A DNA stretch of 64,000 nt, from positions 287,441-351,440 of the forward strand of contig JAVKOQ010000023.1 of the NCBI GenBank assembly GCA_031835245.1. Reading direction: 5' to 3'. Each line of letters begins with the position of its first letter. Position 1 is the first letter of the stretch. Shown here piece by piece: positions 23,408-33,689 of this stretch. Position numbers and translations under genes: made by a program. The notes beneath the pieces were generated by a model. It made no database searches, was not told where the DNA came from, and was given only the letters and a program-made list of their open reading frames with translations. Source of the stretch: Balamuthia mandrillaris. Taxonomy: Eukaryota; Discosea; Longamoebia; Balamuthiidae.

Positions 23408-23904
23408 GTGGTCCGCGTGTTGTTTGACGAAGTCTGCTTCTTGCTGAGTTCCCAAGGTTTTTTTGTTTGCTAAATTGTATATTGGTTTCACGTGCGGTGA
23501 ACTTGACAGATTTTCTCCGATACTATGCCTGTTTTCAGTCGATTTGCGGTCAATTCCATACCACCTTTCCTGTCGTTTTTCGTTCTGTTTGGCCCTTTTT
23601 TGGTTTCGTTCAGGAAAAGGACGTGAAATTTCACGGATATGGGCAACTCCCGAACGGATTATTTCCATATTTTCTCCGTGCTTCACCCAAAACGCGATTT
23701 CTATTGGCGGCGCACATGTCTTTAGTTTGCCTGGTTTGGCTTCGTTCGGTTTTGTTTTGCTTTTTATGCGAGTTTTATGATTTATTTTTTTCTGTTGTTC
23801 CACTCTAAGGCCATAAACAAGAACTATTTCAGTTTAGAAAGCCAAGGAGGAGCAAAGCGTAAAAGCAAGAAGCAAAAGAGCGGAACAGAAAGGATAAGAG
23901 CAAC
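23408..23904. other. Spacer or unresolved 5' region between D-LDH and a small coiled-coil gene
   Basis: Divergent intergenic region. The minus-strand frame stays open through most of it, so part may be a 5' exon or transcribed leader of D-LDH. I see no presequence I would defend. Confidence 0.35.
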
Positions 23905-24357
23905 ATGGACAGTCGACTGGAAGCTTTGGCGGCGATGCTGCCGGAGAGCGCCTTATTGCCGCTCAAAGAAGAGTTTCAGGACCTGCTGCGCACCTCGGAG
24001 GCCTGCAAGCAGGAGCTCCTGCAGCAGCAGGCGGAAGTGCAGGAGCTCTGGCAGTGCACCCTGGAGCTGAGAGCGGCCTTCCACAGGCAACGCTTGGAGA
24101 TGATGCAGTTTCAGCACTCCCTGGACCTCGCCGCCAAGCAGCCGCGGAGGGGAAGCCTGGAGGACCCACACCCACGCAAAGAACCCGTCCTCGCCAAAAA
24201 GGGTGACGAGGAGCCCATTCTGCCCCCGCTGTCCTCTTTGTTTCTTGCCCCTCCCCCTGCAGAGGGGTTCGACTGTTTTCGCCCACCAAAGAGCTGCGAC
24301 GAGAGAGTTTGCTTTCCGGCCTTGACACCATCCACACCCGCAACCTTTGCACGGTAA
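23905..24357 (+). CDS. Small coiled-coil protein, unknown function
   Basis: Single-exon frame of 150 residues starting MDSRLEALAAMLPESALL. Residues about 15-75 are heptad-like and Gln/Glu/Leu-rich (LLQQQAEVQELWQCTLELR), a likely coiled coil; the C-terminal half is Pro/Ser/Lys-rich and ends TPATFAR. Codon use is GC-rich and purine-biased like neighbouring genes, and the start follows an A-rich leader, which supports a real gene. No family recognised. Divergent from D-LDH. Confidence 0.5.
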   Translation: MDSRLEALAAMLPESALLPLKEEFQDLLRTSEACKQELLQQQAEVQELWQCTLELRAAFHRQRLEMMQFQHSLDLAAKQPRRGSLEDPHPRKEPVLAKKGDEEPILPPLSSLFLAPPPAEGFDCFRPPKSCDERVCFPALTPSTPATFAR

Positions 24358-24753
24358 AGGAAGCGTTTCAAAAAGAAAGAAAACGCCAAAATGTACACAC
24401 TGTAAAGAAGAATAAACCAAACCAACGCAAACGAAACTTGTTCTCTCCCTCTCCTTCTCCTTCGCTCAGACTCTCTCGGCCGTTTGGGAGCTCCCCTTGG
24501 GGAAAAAAAAGGTTTGGTGTAAAAAGATGAACAAACCCTTACACATTCTTTGCATTATTGCACCTCGTTTTTGGTAATGTTTACCAAATATAGTTCGCAT
24601 ACCTCAAATTCTTGTGCAATGTAGCGTCAATGCAAATTGGAAGGAAGCCGTAGCCCACGACGCTAGCAAGGAGGACCGAAGAAAAGAACAAAGCGGTTCC
24701 CAGAAAAACAAACGGTTTTGTTTAACAGCTGTTGTTTCTTTTTTTTCCTTTAA
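24358..24753. other. Intergenic region, convergent
   Basis: Between two convergent genes. Only CT-rich and A-rich stretches are visible, with no exon or repeat worth naming. Confidence 0.5.
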
Positions 24754-26271
24754 TCATGCACCCAACAAAAACTGTTTTGTTAACTGTTGAGCAAAGGAAA
24801 GTGGCAACTGCGGCCAAGCAGCAGCAGCAGCCGAAGAAGGAGCGGCGTTGTCACACTGGCTGGGCCAACCTGACTTGGAAGATTGAAATGACTCAACATA
24901 GCAATGCATGGAGCCGTCGGATGTGTGGAGAATGGCCCACTCGGGTTCATGGAGAGCGTCACAGGAAGAAGTCAGGTTCAAGCTTCCCTGGAGGAGCATG
25001 TTGTGGCCTTCGCAGAGGGAGTCATCTTCAGCCAGATTGATGGAGGAAGACAAGGAGAGGGTCCAGGCTCTGTCGGAGGCGGAGACGGAGGTGTCTCCAA
25101 AGCCTTCCAGGCTGCGCACCATTCCATTGGGATCGATGCCACGGAGCTCCAGGCTCCATCCTGCAGAGATCGGTGCAGAAGCGCCGTGCACACGGAGGTC
25201 AACGAAGAACTGTCTGGCCTCGGAATCTTCAAACTCGTTGTGTATGGCCACGCGGGCACTGCAGACCAGTGGAGGAGTGAGGTTGTCTGCATGGTATCGA
25301 GAGATCATGGCAGCACCCATGTAACGCATCTGACCGCTCGTGAAGCCCTTGGGGAGCCACTCGTTTTGGTTCTGTCGTGTGGGATCCTCGTCCAATTGCT
25401 GAATGGCCAGCATCAACGCCTGCACGTTAGGAAAGGCAAAGAAGTTCATGCCCTCCCAGCCAGTGCCCTCAGGACCGGAGACGGGGCAGATGAGCTGGTC
25501 GACTACGCAGGTATCCACAGGCTCTGTCGCCTCAAGCTGATTGTAGAAGTGGTAGGATTGGTTGTGCTTGAGGCCGATGGGGGTGTCTGGAGGAGGGTCG
25601 GGCAGGTTGATGCAGCGAGGCTGGGTGGGACAACGGCCGGTGTAGGTAGTAACGAACCGGGCAAGGTTGACAAGGCCCACCCTGCTCTGCTTGCGGCAAA
25701 TGCGGGAGGCATTGTGGAAGCGCATGCGATTCCAGTAGACCATGTCCCTGTAGCAGCCCTCCATAAGCGTGGAGTGGTTGGAGAGCTGGCTTCGGTCGAT
25801 ACCTCCTGGTCCACAGGCAAGCTCGTAGTCCTCTCGGCTCTCGAACTCTACTACAATGCTCCTGTTTTTGGCATCATGGGCCTCTGCTTCGAAGTCAATG
25901 ACATGGCCCCATGTCAGATTCTCGGGAGAGACGTTGAAGAAGCTGGCCCAGTACTCAGAGACATCAGGGAACTTGACTGGGTCGATGACATCCTCTTTGT
26001 TGTAGTAGGTGCCGTTGAGGACGGGAATGGCAATCCCCAACAAGGGATTTTTGATGCCAATGAAGATGGCTCTGGCAAGGACGGGGCCGCGGGAGGGGGA
26101 GGCCACGGCGTCCCAGAGGCAGTCGAACTTGCCGCGGTCCTGCTCAGCTTCCAGCGCGAAGACCTTGTAGCCGTCATCGCTGCCGAGCTCGTTGTAGTTG
26201 GGGCTGGAGGCGGCGTAGGAGGTGGCCACCAGGGCCAGCACGGCCAACAGAATAAGCTTGACTCCGGGCAT
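24754..26271 (-). CDS. Secreted glycoprotein-like protein, unknown family
   Basis: An intronless frame of 505 residues, unusual among these intron-rich genes. It starts MPGVKLILLAVLALVATSYA, a good signal peptide cleaved near Ala 20-21. Many N-x-S/T sites occur (for example NGTYYN, ENLTW, KNRSI, SNHSTL, HNASR, HNQSY, DNLTP, LNLTS), together with a scatter of Cys (CLWD, ELACGP, GCYRDM, RICRKQ, GRCPTQPRC, DTCVVDQLICP), which fits a folded extracellular protein. A conserved-looking core is GTGWEGMNFFAFPNVQALML. The C-terminus is Ala/Ser-rich, then PLSFAQQLTKQFLLGA, possibly a GPI signal but weak. No enzyme motif recognised. Codon use is GC-rich and even. Confidence 0.72.
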   Translation of the reverse strand: MPGVKLILLAVLALVATSYAASSPNYNELGSDDGYKVFALEAEQDRGKFDCLWDAVASPSRGPVLARAIFIGIKNPLLGIAIPVLNGTYYNKEDVIDPVKFPDVSEYWASFFNVSPENLTWGHVIDFEAEAHDAKNRSIVVEFESREDYELACGPGGIDRSQLSNHSTLMEGCYRDMVYWNRMRFHNASRICRKQSRVGLVNLARFVTTYTGRCPTQPRCINLPDPPPDTPIGLKHNQSYHFYNQLEATEPVDTCVVDQLICPVSGPEGTGWEGMNFFAFPNVQALMLAIQQLDEDPTRQNQNEWLPKGFTSGQMRYMGAAMISRYHADNLTPPLVCSARVAIHNEFEDSEARQFFVDLRVHGASAPISAGWSLELRGIDPNGMVRSLEGFGDTSVSASDRAWTLSLSSSINLAEDDSLCEGHNMLLQGSLNLTSSCDALHEPEWAILHTSDGSMHCYVESFQSSKSGWPSQCDNAAPSSAAAAAWPQLPLSFAQQLTKQFLLGA

Positions 26272-26943
26272 GGTGGCGGCTTCGCTTTCCGCGTGGCTTT
26301 GGTGGTTCCTGTCTTTGTGGTCCGTCTTCTAACGGTTCTATTTTCGTGGCTAACAGATGGTTAATAATTATAGACGATAGCTCATTTGGGGATTTCCAGC
26401 GATCCCCGAAAAATCCCAACCTTCTTATTGGTGCGGTGGATGTGACCAAATAGCAGAACTGATATCCGAACCTTTGTGCACTGGTCCGTCACGCTTTTCA
26501 CACGTTCCCTAACAACCACAAAACAACGCAATGGGTCGCCAACCGGCTCCTACTGGTTCTGCCATTGCCTTCGAGGACGCTTCCCCGTCCCTTTTAGTTA
26601 ACTTAGTTCCGTGAACTGGTTGTTAGGGAACGTGGGTTGTTCTGGTGGTTGTATCTATTTGGGTCGACTAAACCAGGGGAGAGAAAGAGAGAGAAGAACC
26701 TCCTCCGAAGGAGCCAAGGAGCGATGTGTGGTGGCAGCTTTATTGCTAAGTGCACGAGAAAAGCTCACGCAGCGTTGTTGCACACCCATTCGGCTTTCTT
26801 TCCTTCGTTCGAATAACGGGTAGCGAGAACATAGCATCGACAGGACAAGACGGAAGAAAAATAAACGACGAAATAAGGGTACGTGTGGCGAGGCCAAGCA
26901 GCGCTCATTCTTTGGGCACCAACGACCAAAGGCTCCAGAGGAG
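26272..26943. other. Intergenic region upstream of the secreted protein gene
   Basis: Holds the MITE-like inverted-repeat element (26501-26634), a GTCGAC at 26663-26668, and no supportable exon. Confidence 0.5.
26501..26634. mobile_element. MITE-like element with perfect 18-bp terminal inverted repeats
   Basis: CACGTTCCCTAACAACCA at 26501-26518 is the exact reverse complement of 26617-26634, enclosing 98 bp. The 134-bp size and terminal inverted repeats suit a non-autonomous DNA element. No clear target-site duplication flanks it and no second copy was noticed in this window, so a structured regulatory sequence is the alternative. Confidence 0.5.
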
Positions 26944-27333
26944 ATGCTAGCGCCCTACTTGCTGTGGCTCGTCGAACAACAACGCCTGCCGCAAAAGGAG
27001 GGAAGGCAGGGCCGCCAGAGGAGCGATAATCCGTTTGGTGTTGGTACGGATCTTCACGGAGCCAAGCCCAAGTGGAAGTGTTACAGTGGTGAAATAAAGG
27101 TTGAGTCTAGCTCTCTAGTTTTTGTATTCCTGTTTACGTTCTTCCCCGGAAAAGAAGTTTGTTGGAGACGCTTTGCTTTTAGCGTGGAGCTCTTAAACCG
27201 ATTGTTCCGAGGTATAATGGTGCTACTCAGCATTGACGCATGAATGCTTCAACAGTACCCGTTTGCCATCGTGACTGACCTTGACAAACTCAGTCGGGAC
27301 CCTCAAGAGTTTGTTTGGCACGCGTTCATGAAG
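26944..27333 (+). pseudogene. Apyrase (SCAN-1/CANT1-type nucleotidase) 5' fragment
   Basis: Exon 27256-27333 follows a TTCAACAG acceptor and reads YPFAIVTDLDKLSRDPQ then EFVWHAFMK, the first conserved strand of calcium-activated nucleotidases (IAVIADLD...W.SYLKKG in human CANT1). A plausible upstream exon starts at 26944 (MLAPYLLWLVEQQRL) and ends YSGEIK before GTTGAG, joining to the apyrase exon in frame. No later apyrase exon (GRGMELSDL-type motifs) appears before the next gene at 28175. A copy of the 253-bp repeat starts 14 nt after the exon. Either the gene is truncated or this is a single relict exon. Confidence 0.5.
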
Positions 27334-27347
27334 GTTTTCCTTTTGGT

Positions 27348-27600
27348 CACTGGGCAGAGCAATGCCTGTCCCGATAAAGGCCGAGGCGTAGATAGAGACG
27401 GTGCTTTAATTTTCCATCTTGCACCCTCGTAATGGCGCATTGCAAGACTCATGAAGCACATACACATACCCCCCCTCTCCTCACGCACATGCCTTCCTTT
27501 TTTTCTTTGCTGGTAGATCTAGCTTTGTGGCTCCCTCTTCGTCAATTTCGGGTTCCCGGCAACTCGCATTGATAACCATTGGCGAAAGCCTGAGCATCTC
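27348..27600 (+). repeat. 253-bp dispersed repeat, copy 2
   Basis: Near-identical to 20046-20297, same orientation. It starts at CACTGGGCAGAG 14 nt downstream of the apyrase-like exon and ends at GAGCATCTC, after which a TTCTTC-rich tract begins. If the apyrase exon belongs to a gene, this copy is also intronic. Confidence 0.93.
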
Positions 27601-28174
27601 CGAGTCTTCAACTACTTCTTCTTCTTCTCCTCCTCCCTCCTCCTCCTCCTTCTTCTCCTTCTCCTTCTTCTTCTTCTTGTTCTTCTTCTTCTTCTGTCGC
27701 GTGGCGAATAGACAACGAATAAGATAGAGAGAGAGAAATGAGAAAGCTTGTGCCTGACACCAACGAGATCATGGAGTTGCGAGCAATGGACGGCGGCTCA
27801 CACTCGGACGGACACACAATCAAAACGTGGATCACCTTGAGACCTACACGACCCCTCAATACTTGTACGTCCCTGCTACCTTGCGGTGCAACAGCCCTGA
27901 GACTTCGACGTATCTGATTTATCCAAGTTTGGATAAATAGATTCGATAATTTGGGTCCTTCGTCCAATGGGCAATCGACGAGCACCTGCCAATATTTCGC
28001 CAGTTTTAACCATAAGAGGATTTTCTGCTTTTTTGTTGTTGGTACTCTGGATAGCACCGTTGCGGAGGGGACTTTTATGCTAAAAAATAAAACCACCTAG
28101 CCGCTACATTCAAGCACTCGTTTATTTTAACTGGCGTAACCTACTTACTCCCCACGAAAAAGCAAAACAACCAG
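27601..28174. other. Gene-poor tract before the 28.2-kb secreted gene
   Basis: Begins with CTT/CTC repeats (27615-27700), then about 450 bp of ordinary-looking sequence with only short open frames. Nothing recognised. Confidence 0.45.
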
Positions 28175-30071
28175 ATGGCACGCAAGCCCTTGCTGTCTTA
28201 CTTACTGGTTAACTTGCTTGTCACTGTCCTGGCCGCCCAACAAAACCTGACGACCTGCAGCAGCGGCTACGGGTATGCCGGAGAATGCGCCAGCACGACC
28301 ACCCTAACGTCTATCGTCCCGGATTTCGACCAAGCCAAGGTATCCTTCGAGAGCGCCATCCTCACTATATAACCCAGCAGTGGTTCAATCCCTCGGTGTG
28401 CGTGGGCGACTTTGGGGCCAGTGAGCTTACCCTCTTCGACTCCGACCTCTACAACGGCGGCTGCTGGTACATTCCGTTGCCAACGTCCACCCAGACTGGG
28501 GTGGTAATCTTCTTCGGCAAGCCAGCTTGTGCCGGTGGAATCGATGCGTCCTTGTGCTTCACCTATGACAGCTGTGGATCGGTGGCCATCTCCGTCAACA
28601 AGCCGATGCTCAACTGTATGGCCCCAAGAGGCAAAGGAGGTCACGGTGCAGGCCATATTGTTGACAACAGCTACTGAGTCGGATAGCAGGGCGCTCATAT
28701 GTTTCCACCTTCAATCTGGCCTTGCCCAAGGGAAACATTGCAGAGGTAAAGGAGGTCACGGTGCAGGGCTACTACTTTGACTCGTTGCTGGTTTCCTACC
28801 CTAACTTTTGGAGGGTGGGCAGCAACACCATCAACAAGATCATCGAGATCTCGGGCGAAGCGACACGCATCTTTGATTTCTCCGCCGTTGAGCCGTTCAT
28901 CGACGGGTTGACCTCCCTGGGCTCGCCGGAAGAAGCGACCTTCCTGCTGGATGAAATGAAAGGGGCCACGGAGGCGCAGTTTATTGTGCAGGGCGTTATC
29001 ACGCTCAAACTGAATGACCTGACCAAGAATTTCTTGAAGGCCTTTATCTTCACGGTGGACGGGGCCAACCTCCTCATCAGCAACGGCGGGGGCACCTCAG
29101 GCGTGGAGGCTGGAGTGTACGCCTACCTCAACACCGACATGGCCGAAAGCCTCCAAGATGCTGTCGAGAAGACCATATATCACTTCAACGGCCTGTTGAA
29201 GGAGCTCGGCGTCTCCGTGCCCAAGATCGTGGCTGGCAGTGACGCAGGCCTCGGCGTCTTCGTGACAGAGTCTGCAGCTGGCTTCTCCATCCGCGGATTC
29301 GGCCTGAACTGTTACTGCACCTACAAGTTCCCAGCATTCAACGGTGACAAGGCCAAGGCTTCCTGCAACTTTGCCGACTTGGCCTTCTTCACGGCCGTTT
29401 GGGATGGAGTTAAGTGGGTGATCAAGGAGGCCACCGAGTTCTTCCTCGATACCGGCAGGGACATTGCCCGTATCTCCGCCGATGTTCAAGACTTCACCGA
29501 GGATGCAGTGGCCAAGGGAGTCAGCACCGTCAATAAGCTGGCCTGTAAAGTATCCGGCGCTTTGTTTGGCAGCAAATGCAACAAGAAGTCTGGGGCTGGC
29601 GACGGCGCCAGACCAGGAGACGGAATCATTGGGGATAAGTCCGGCTTGTGCCTCTCTGCAAGCTCCAACTGCGCCACGACCAACGACCCCTCCAGCTGTA
29701 AGCTCACCTGGAGCACCTGCCAGGAGGACAGCTGGTTGCAGATGTGGCTGTTAACAAAGGACCTGAAGCTCTGCAACGTCTTCATCGAGAACTCCGAGTA
29801 CGGCAGCGTGGACGTGGATGACAACCTTTACTGCATCTCCAGCGACCAAGTGGCGTGGGACGAGAACCACCTGCACTTTGACACCTTGGCCAAGACCACA
29901 CCCTGGAGGATCAGAAAGATTGACACCTACAAGTTCAAGTTATTTACCTGCACCTCGTCCGGCTCTTGCGACAGCTCCAAACGCAGGGCCTCTCCCAGGG
30001 TCAAGATCTACCAGAGGAGGGATGACGGCAGCTGGGTCAAGCAGAACGGCGACTCCCAGTTCAAGAATTGA
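28175..30071 (+). CDS. Large secreted protein, unknown family
   Basis: The best model is three exons, 28175-28339, 28378-28615 and 28690-30071, giving 594 residues; the last splice (GTATGG to AGCAG, 74 nt) joins SVNKPMLN to WRSYVSTFNLALPKGN. The first intron would be only 38 nt, so a frameshift is the alternative there. A signal peptide (LLSYLLVNLLVTVLAAQ) is followed by Cys-containing modules (CSSGYGYAGECAS; CVGDFGASELTLF; GGCWYIPLP). The middle is a long helical or mixed region without Cys, and the C-terminal ~150 residues are Cys-rich (GLCLSASSNCATTNDPSSC; WSTCQEDSW; LFTCTSSGSC) and end in a basic tail. No catalytic motif recognised. GC-rich, highly biased codon use suggests strong expression. 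Confidence 0.65.
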
Positions 30072-30925
30072 AAAAGCCCTGGGGTGAGCTGCTCCCTGTG
30101 TTCTCCCCCACCTCCTTTTTTTTTTTTTTTTGGTCGTTAAAAAAATGAACAAAGAACCACAAGCAACGATACCTTTGATGCGTCTTGTTCACTCACTTAG
30201 TTTTGCGCGGAGGAGAAGCATGTCAGCAACAAGAATGGAGGCGCTCTCTGGGCCAGTACTGCCGCCGAAAGGAAGGCAAAGGGCTCTTCGTGCTGGCACG
30301 ATGAGCTTTTCTTGTACAGCTGGTGGAAGAGCCTCTTCATGACCTACTGGAAGCGCGACAACGTGTGCCGACAGTAAACGCGGAAGGTGGGAATACCTTC
30401 TAGCTAGGAAGCCACTCTTTGGAAACAGCAGCAACTGGGCACGACACTAATCAGGACAACAGAAAGAAGAACAAGAACAAGAACAAGAACTACAACAAGA
30501 ACTACAACAACAAGAAGAAGAAGAAGAAGAAGAAGAAGAAGAAGAACAAGAAGAAGAACAAGAAGAAGAACAAGAAGAAGAAGATCAAGACTAAGAAGAA
30601 AACAAGTTGGGCTGGGTTCCTTCGTTTTTTGCAGACAGAGAGGAGAGAGGACAGGAGTGAGACATGAGTTTCTAGGCACCCACCAATCGCTTCCCGACGA
30701 CCCTTCGGACAACAAAGAAAACGTTAAAAAAGAAAGCCTTTTTCTTTTTGTCGTTTTTGGAGTAGGTATTCTTTGTGTGTACTTTACCTCAAAGTTTTCA
30801 GATAGGGTTCGTTTGTTAACTCCTCGTTTTCTCAGCATGCTCTTTTGAGGCTGCTGGCTTTCAAAAATGTTAACCTTTGCTTACTTTGTTTTTCAAGGGC
30901 AACATCAAGGGGGACAGGCCTTAAG
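30072..30925. other. Intergenic region with AAGAAC/AAG repeat
   Basis: An AAG/AAGAAC tract occupies about 30463-30603. One frame at about 30215-30370 stays open (a W-rich segment ending KRDNVCRQ) but has no start, splice partner or family match, so it is not called. Confidence 0.5.
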
Positions 30926-32060
30926 ATGAAAGGCCGTAGAAATACGTTAAAGCACAGCCTCAGCAAGTTTGCAAACTTGCCGAAGAAAAAGAAGAAGGAC
31001 ACCACAAAGATTAAGAAATACCAAACGTTGGACATCTCTTCCAGTAAAGGTTCACCTTTAGTTTCAGACCCGAGTCAAACTGCAGGCTCAAAGAAAAGTG
31101 AGACCTTCTCTCGTTTCTTTTTCTTATCTTTGGCTACCTTTGTAACAATACCCATTGTTCCAATAACTTCTATTTTTTTCATAGGTGTTTTGTTTCGAAT
31201 CCCTTTGGAGTTGCTGCTGGAGAAGCACCCCGGTTCTTGTGTTCCGCCGTTCATCGAGAAGCTATGTTACTTTATTGAGCATGCCGGTTAGAGATTGCCT
31301 CTCTCTCTCTGTCTCCTCTGTTTTTCTCTGTTTTTACTGTTGCTCTAAACGTTGCTGTCTTTTTACTAAGCATTGGGAGTGGAAGGAATCTTTCGGATAA
31401 GTGGAGATGTAAATGATGTGAAGGCAACGAAACGTGTAGTTAACGAAGGTAAAGGCCATTCTTTGTTTCAAACCAGAAGGTGCTAACAATTACAACACTC
31501 AGGAATGGATCTCAACCTCTGGCAATGCTCTCCGCACACGTTATGTTCGCTTCTAAAAATGTTTGTTAGAGAGTTACCAGACCCACTTTTCAGTTCTTCT
31601 CTATATCATGAACTTCTGGATAGTGCTTCTGCAAACAAAGGTATGTAAATATTCAATGTATGGCACGGAGGATGAGAGAGAAAGAGAGAGCCGATAGACG
31701 AGTAGAGAGAAAGAGGCGAGAGATGAGAGAAGAGAAACGAGAGGAACAATAAACACCAATTAACAAGTTAAGCTGCTGAAGAGTTGACAGAAGAGTGGAT
31801 GAGAGCTGAGCTCAGACCGCTGATTCAAAGACTGCCCCTGCCCAACAAGTTCATGCTCAAACGATTAATGCAGCTGCTCAACGAGGTGGTGGAAAGGAAA
31901 GAAGAGAACAAGATGATAGTAAATAGCCTTGCCACTGTCTTCGGACCAAACATTATTCGTCCTTCTGAAACGGAAACCAATCAACAAGATATGCTGCCCT
32001 TTGCTAAACTTATCAACGCCATCACTGCTATGATGATTACTCACTTCGAAGAGTTATTTG

Positions 32061-32105
<45 letters not shown>

Positions 32106-33634
32106 TTTTGTTCGACAACTGATACAAACTGCGATCATTAAAGGATATTGTGATCATTCCAACCTATGTCGGGTTAGTAAAAGCAGACTACGACTACCAA
32201 GCATCTAGGGGAGAGGAGGATGAGATCTCTCTTCGCATCGGGGACATCATCTGGTTGATGGATAGGGATGAGTCGGATGAGTCCGGTTGGTGGAAAGGGG
32301 AGCTGCGAGGGGTGGTGGGGTTCTTTCCCAACACGTATGTCAGCGACTATAACTTTGAGTTTTTACGAAGAAGATTCAGCACTGCGACTTATCGTGCAGC
32401 CGCGGCAAACTACGCTCGTGCCTTGCAGCTCAATTCCACGGTGACGGACAAACTGCTGATAGCGCAGCAAGGAAGGGAAGAGTCAGTGGCAGAGGAGGGT
32501 GAAATGAAGGCAGAAGGAGAAGGAGATGAAGAAGCTGTTGGTAAAAGCGCTTCAGCAAAAGAAGAAACAGAAAATGGAACAGTGGAGGGGAATGAGCAGG
32601 AAGAAGAGGAGGAGGAGGAGGAAGAGGAATATGAGGAACGTTATGAATCGCCACGAAACAAACTGCCTCCAAACAAACCTCTTCCTCCAATACCGCTGCC
32701 AGCTGTCCGACCGGACGTTCTTCCTCGTCCTTTGCCCTCCAGTTTGCTGCGAGAGATTGAAGAGAACAGGAAGGAGGGTGACGGCAGTATTCTTACAAAT
32801 ATTCCACCACCTCCCACTCCAGCCACCAACGAACCTGACTCTACCGGTATCGTTTTTGCCCTACGTTGTTCTTCACTTCATATCCTCTCTCTCTCTCTCT
32901 GTCTCTCTCTCTCTCTCTCCCTCTCTCTCCTCTCTCCTCAGCGTTGACTGCTGTTTAACCCAAAACATGCTGTTTCCTTAGAGGAAAATCAAAAACTTCA
33001 AAAAGAAAAGAAAAGAGAAGAGTTGATTCGTCGGCAAGCTGCCGCCTTGAAACTTAACTTCTCTCCAACGCTCTCTCGCCTCGCCAGCAGTCCGGTCCTG
33101 TCCTCCTCGGGCTCAAGCAATGCAAGCACGTCCATCGCACCGCCCAACAACAAATCTCCTTCTGTTTCTTCTCCTGCGCTAACCTCACCCATCTTCCAAA
33201 AACCAACTTCTGACACAAATAATGTACATTCACCGCCTACTTCACCTACTTCTTCATCACCTTCTCATTCTCCGACTTCTTCCTCGCCCACTTCTTCCTC
33301 CCCACGAAGCAACCGATCAAGTCTCGCTGCTCCCCTTTTGGACTTCAACTGGTTGGCAGCTGAGCATGCCGAAGACTATTCCTCTTCTTCCTCTTCAGTC
33401 TCTGTAAGAGACCACATGCACTCCATCAACATTGGCATGAGGCGACTATCCACCGAGATGAATGACCTTGATGCGGAACTCACCCGACAACTAGAAGACT
33501 CAGAGGAAGAAGACGAACTATTGGGCGATCAGGATGAGGATGAAAATGAGATGATTTATGAGCCATTGACTGCAGATGAATGTATGCTTACTCTTCCTTT
33601 CCGCTCTCCTCTCCTCGTTTCTTTTAATAATTAT

Positions 33635-33689
<55 letters not shown>

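Noticed and set aside
22607-23473. 288-residue + strand frame
   Set aside because: Antisense to strongly conserved D-lactate dehydrogenase sequence; its length reflects high GC.
24904-26364. 486-residue + strand frame
   Set aside because: Mirror of the minus-strand secreted protein, which has a signal peptide and glycosylation sites; the + frame has no recognisable domain.
30215-30370. Trp-rich frame ending KRDNVCRQ
   Set aside because: Looks exon-like but has no start, no convincing splice sites and no recognised family.
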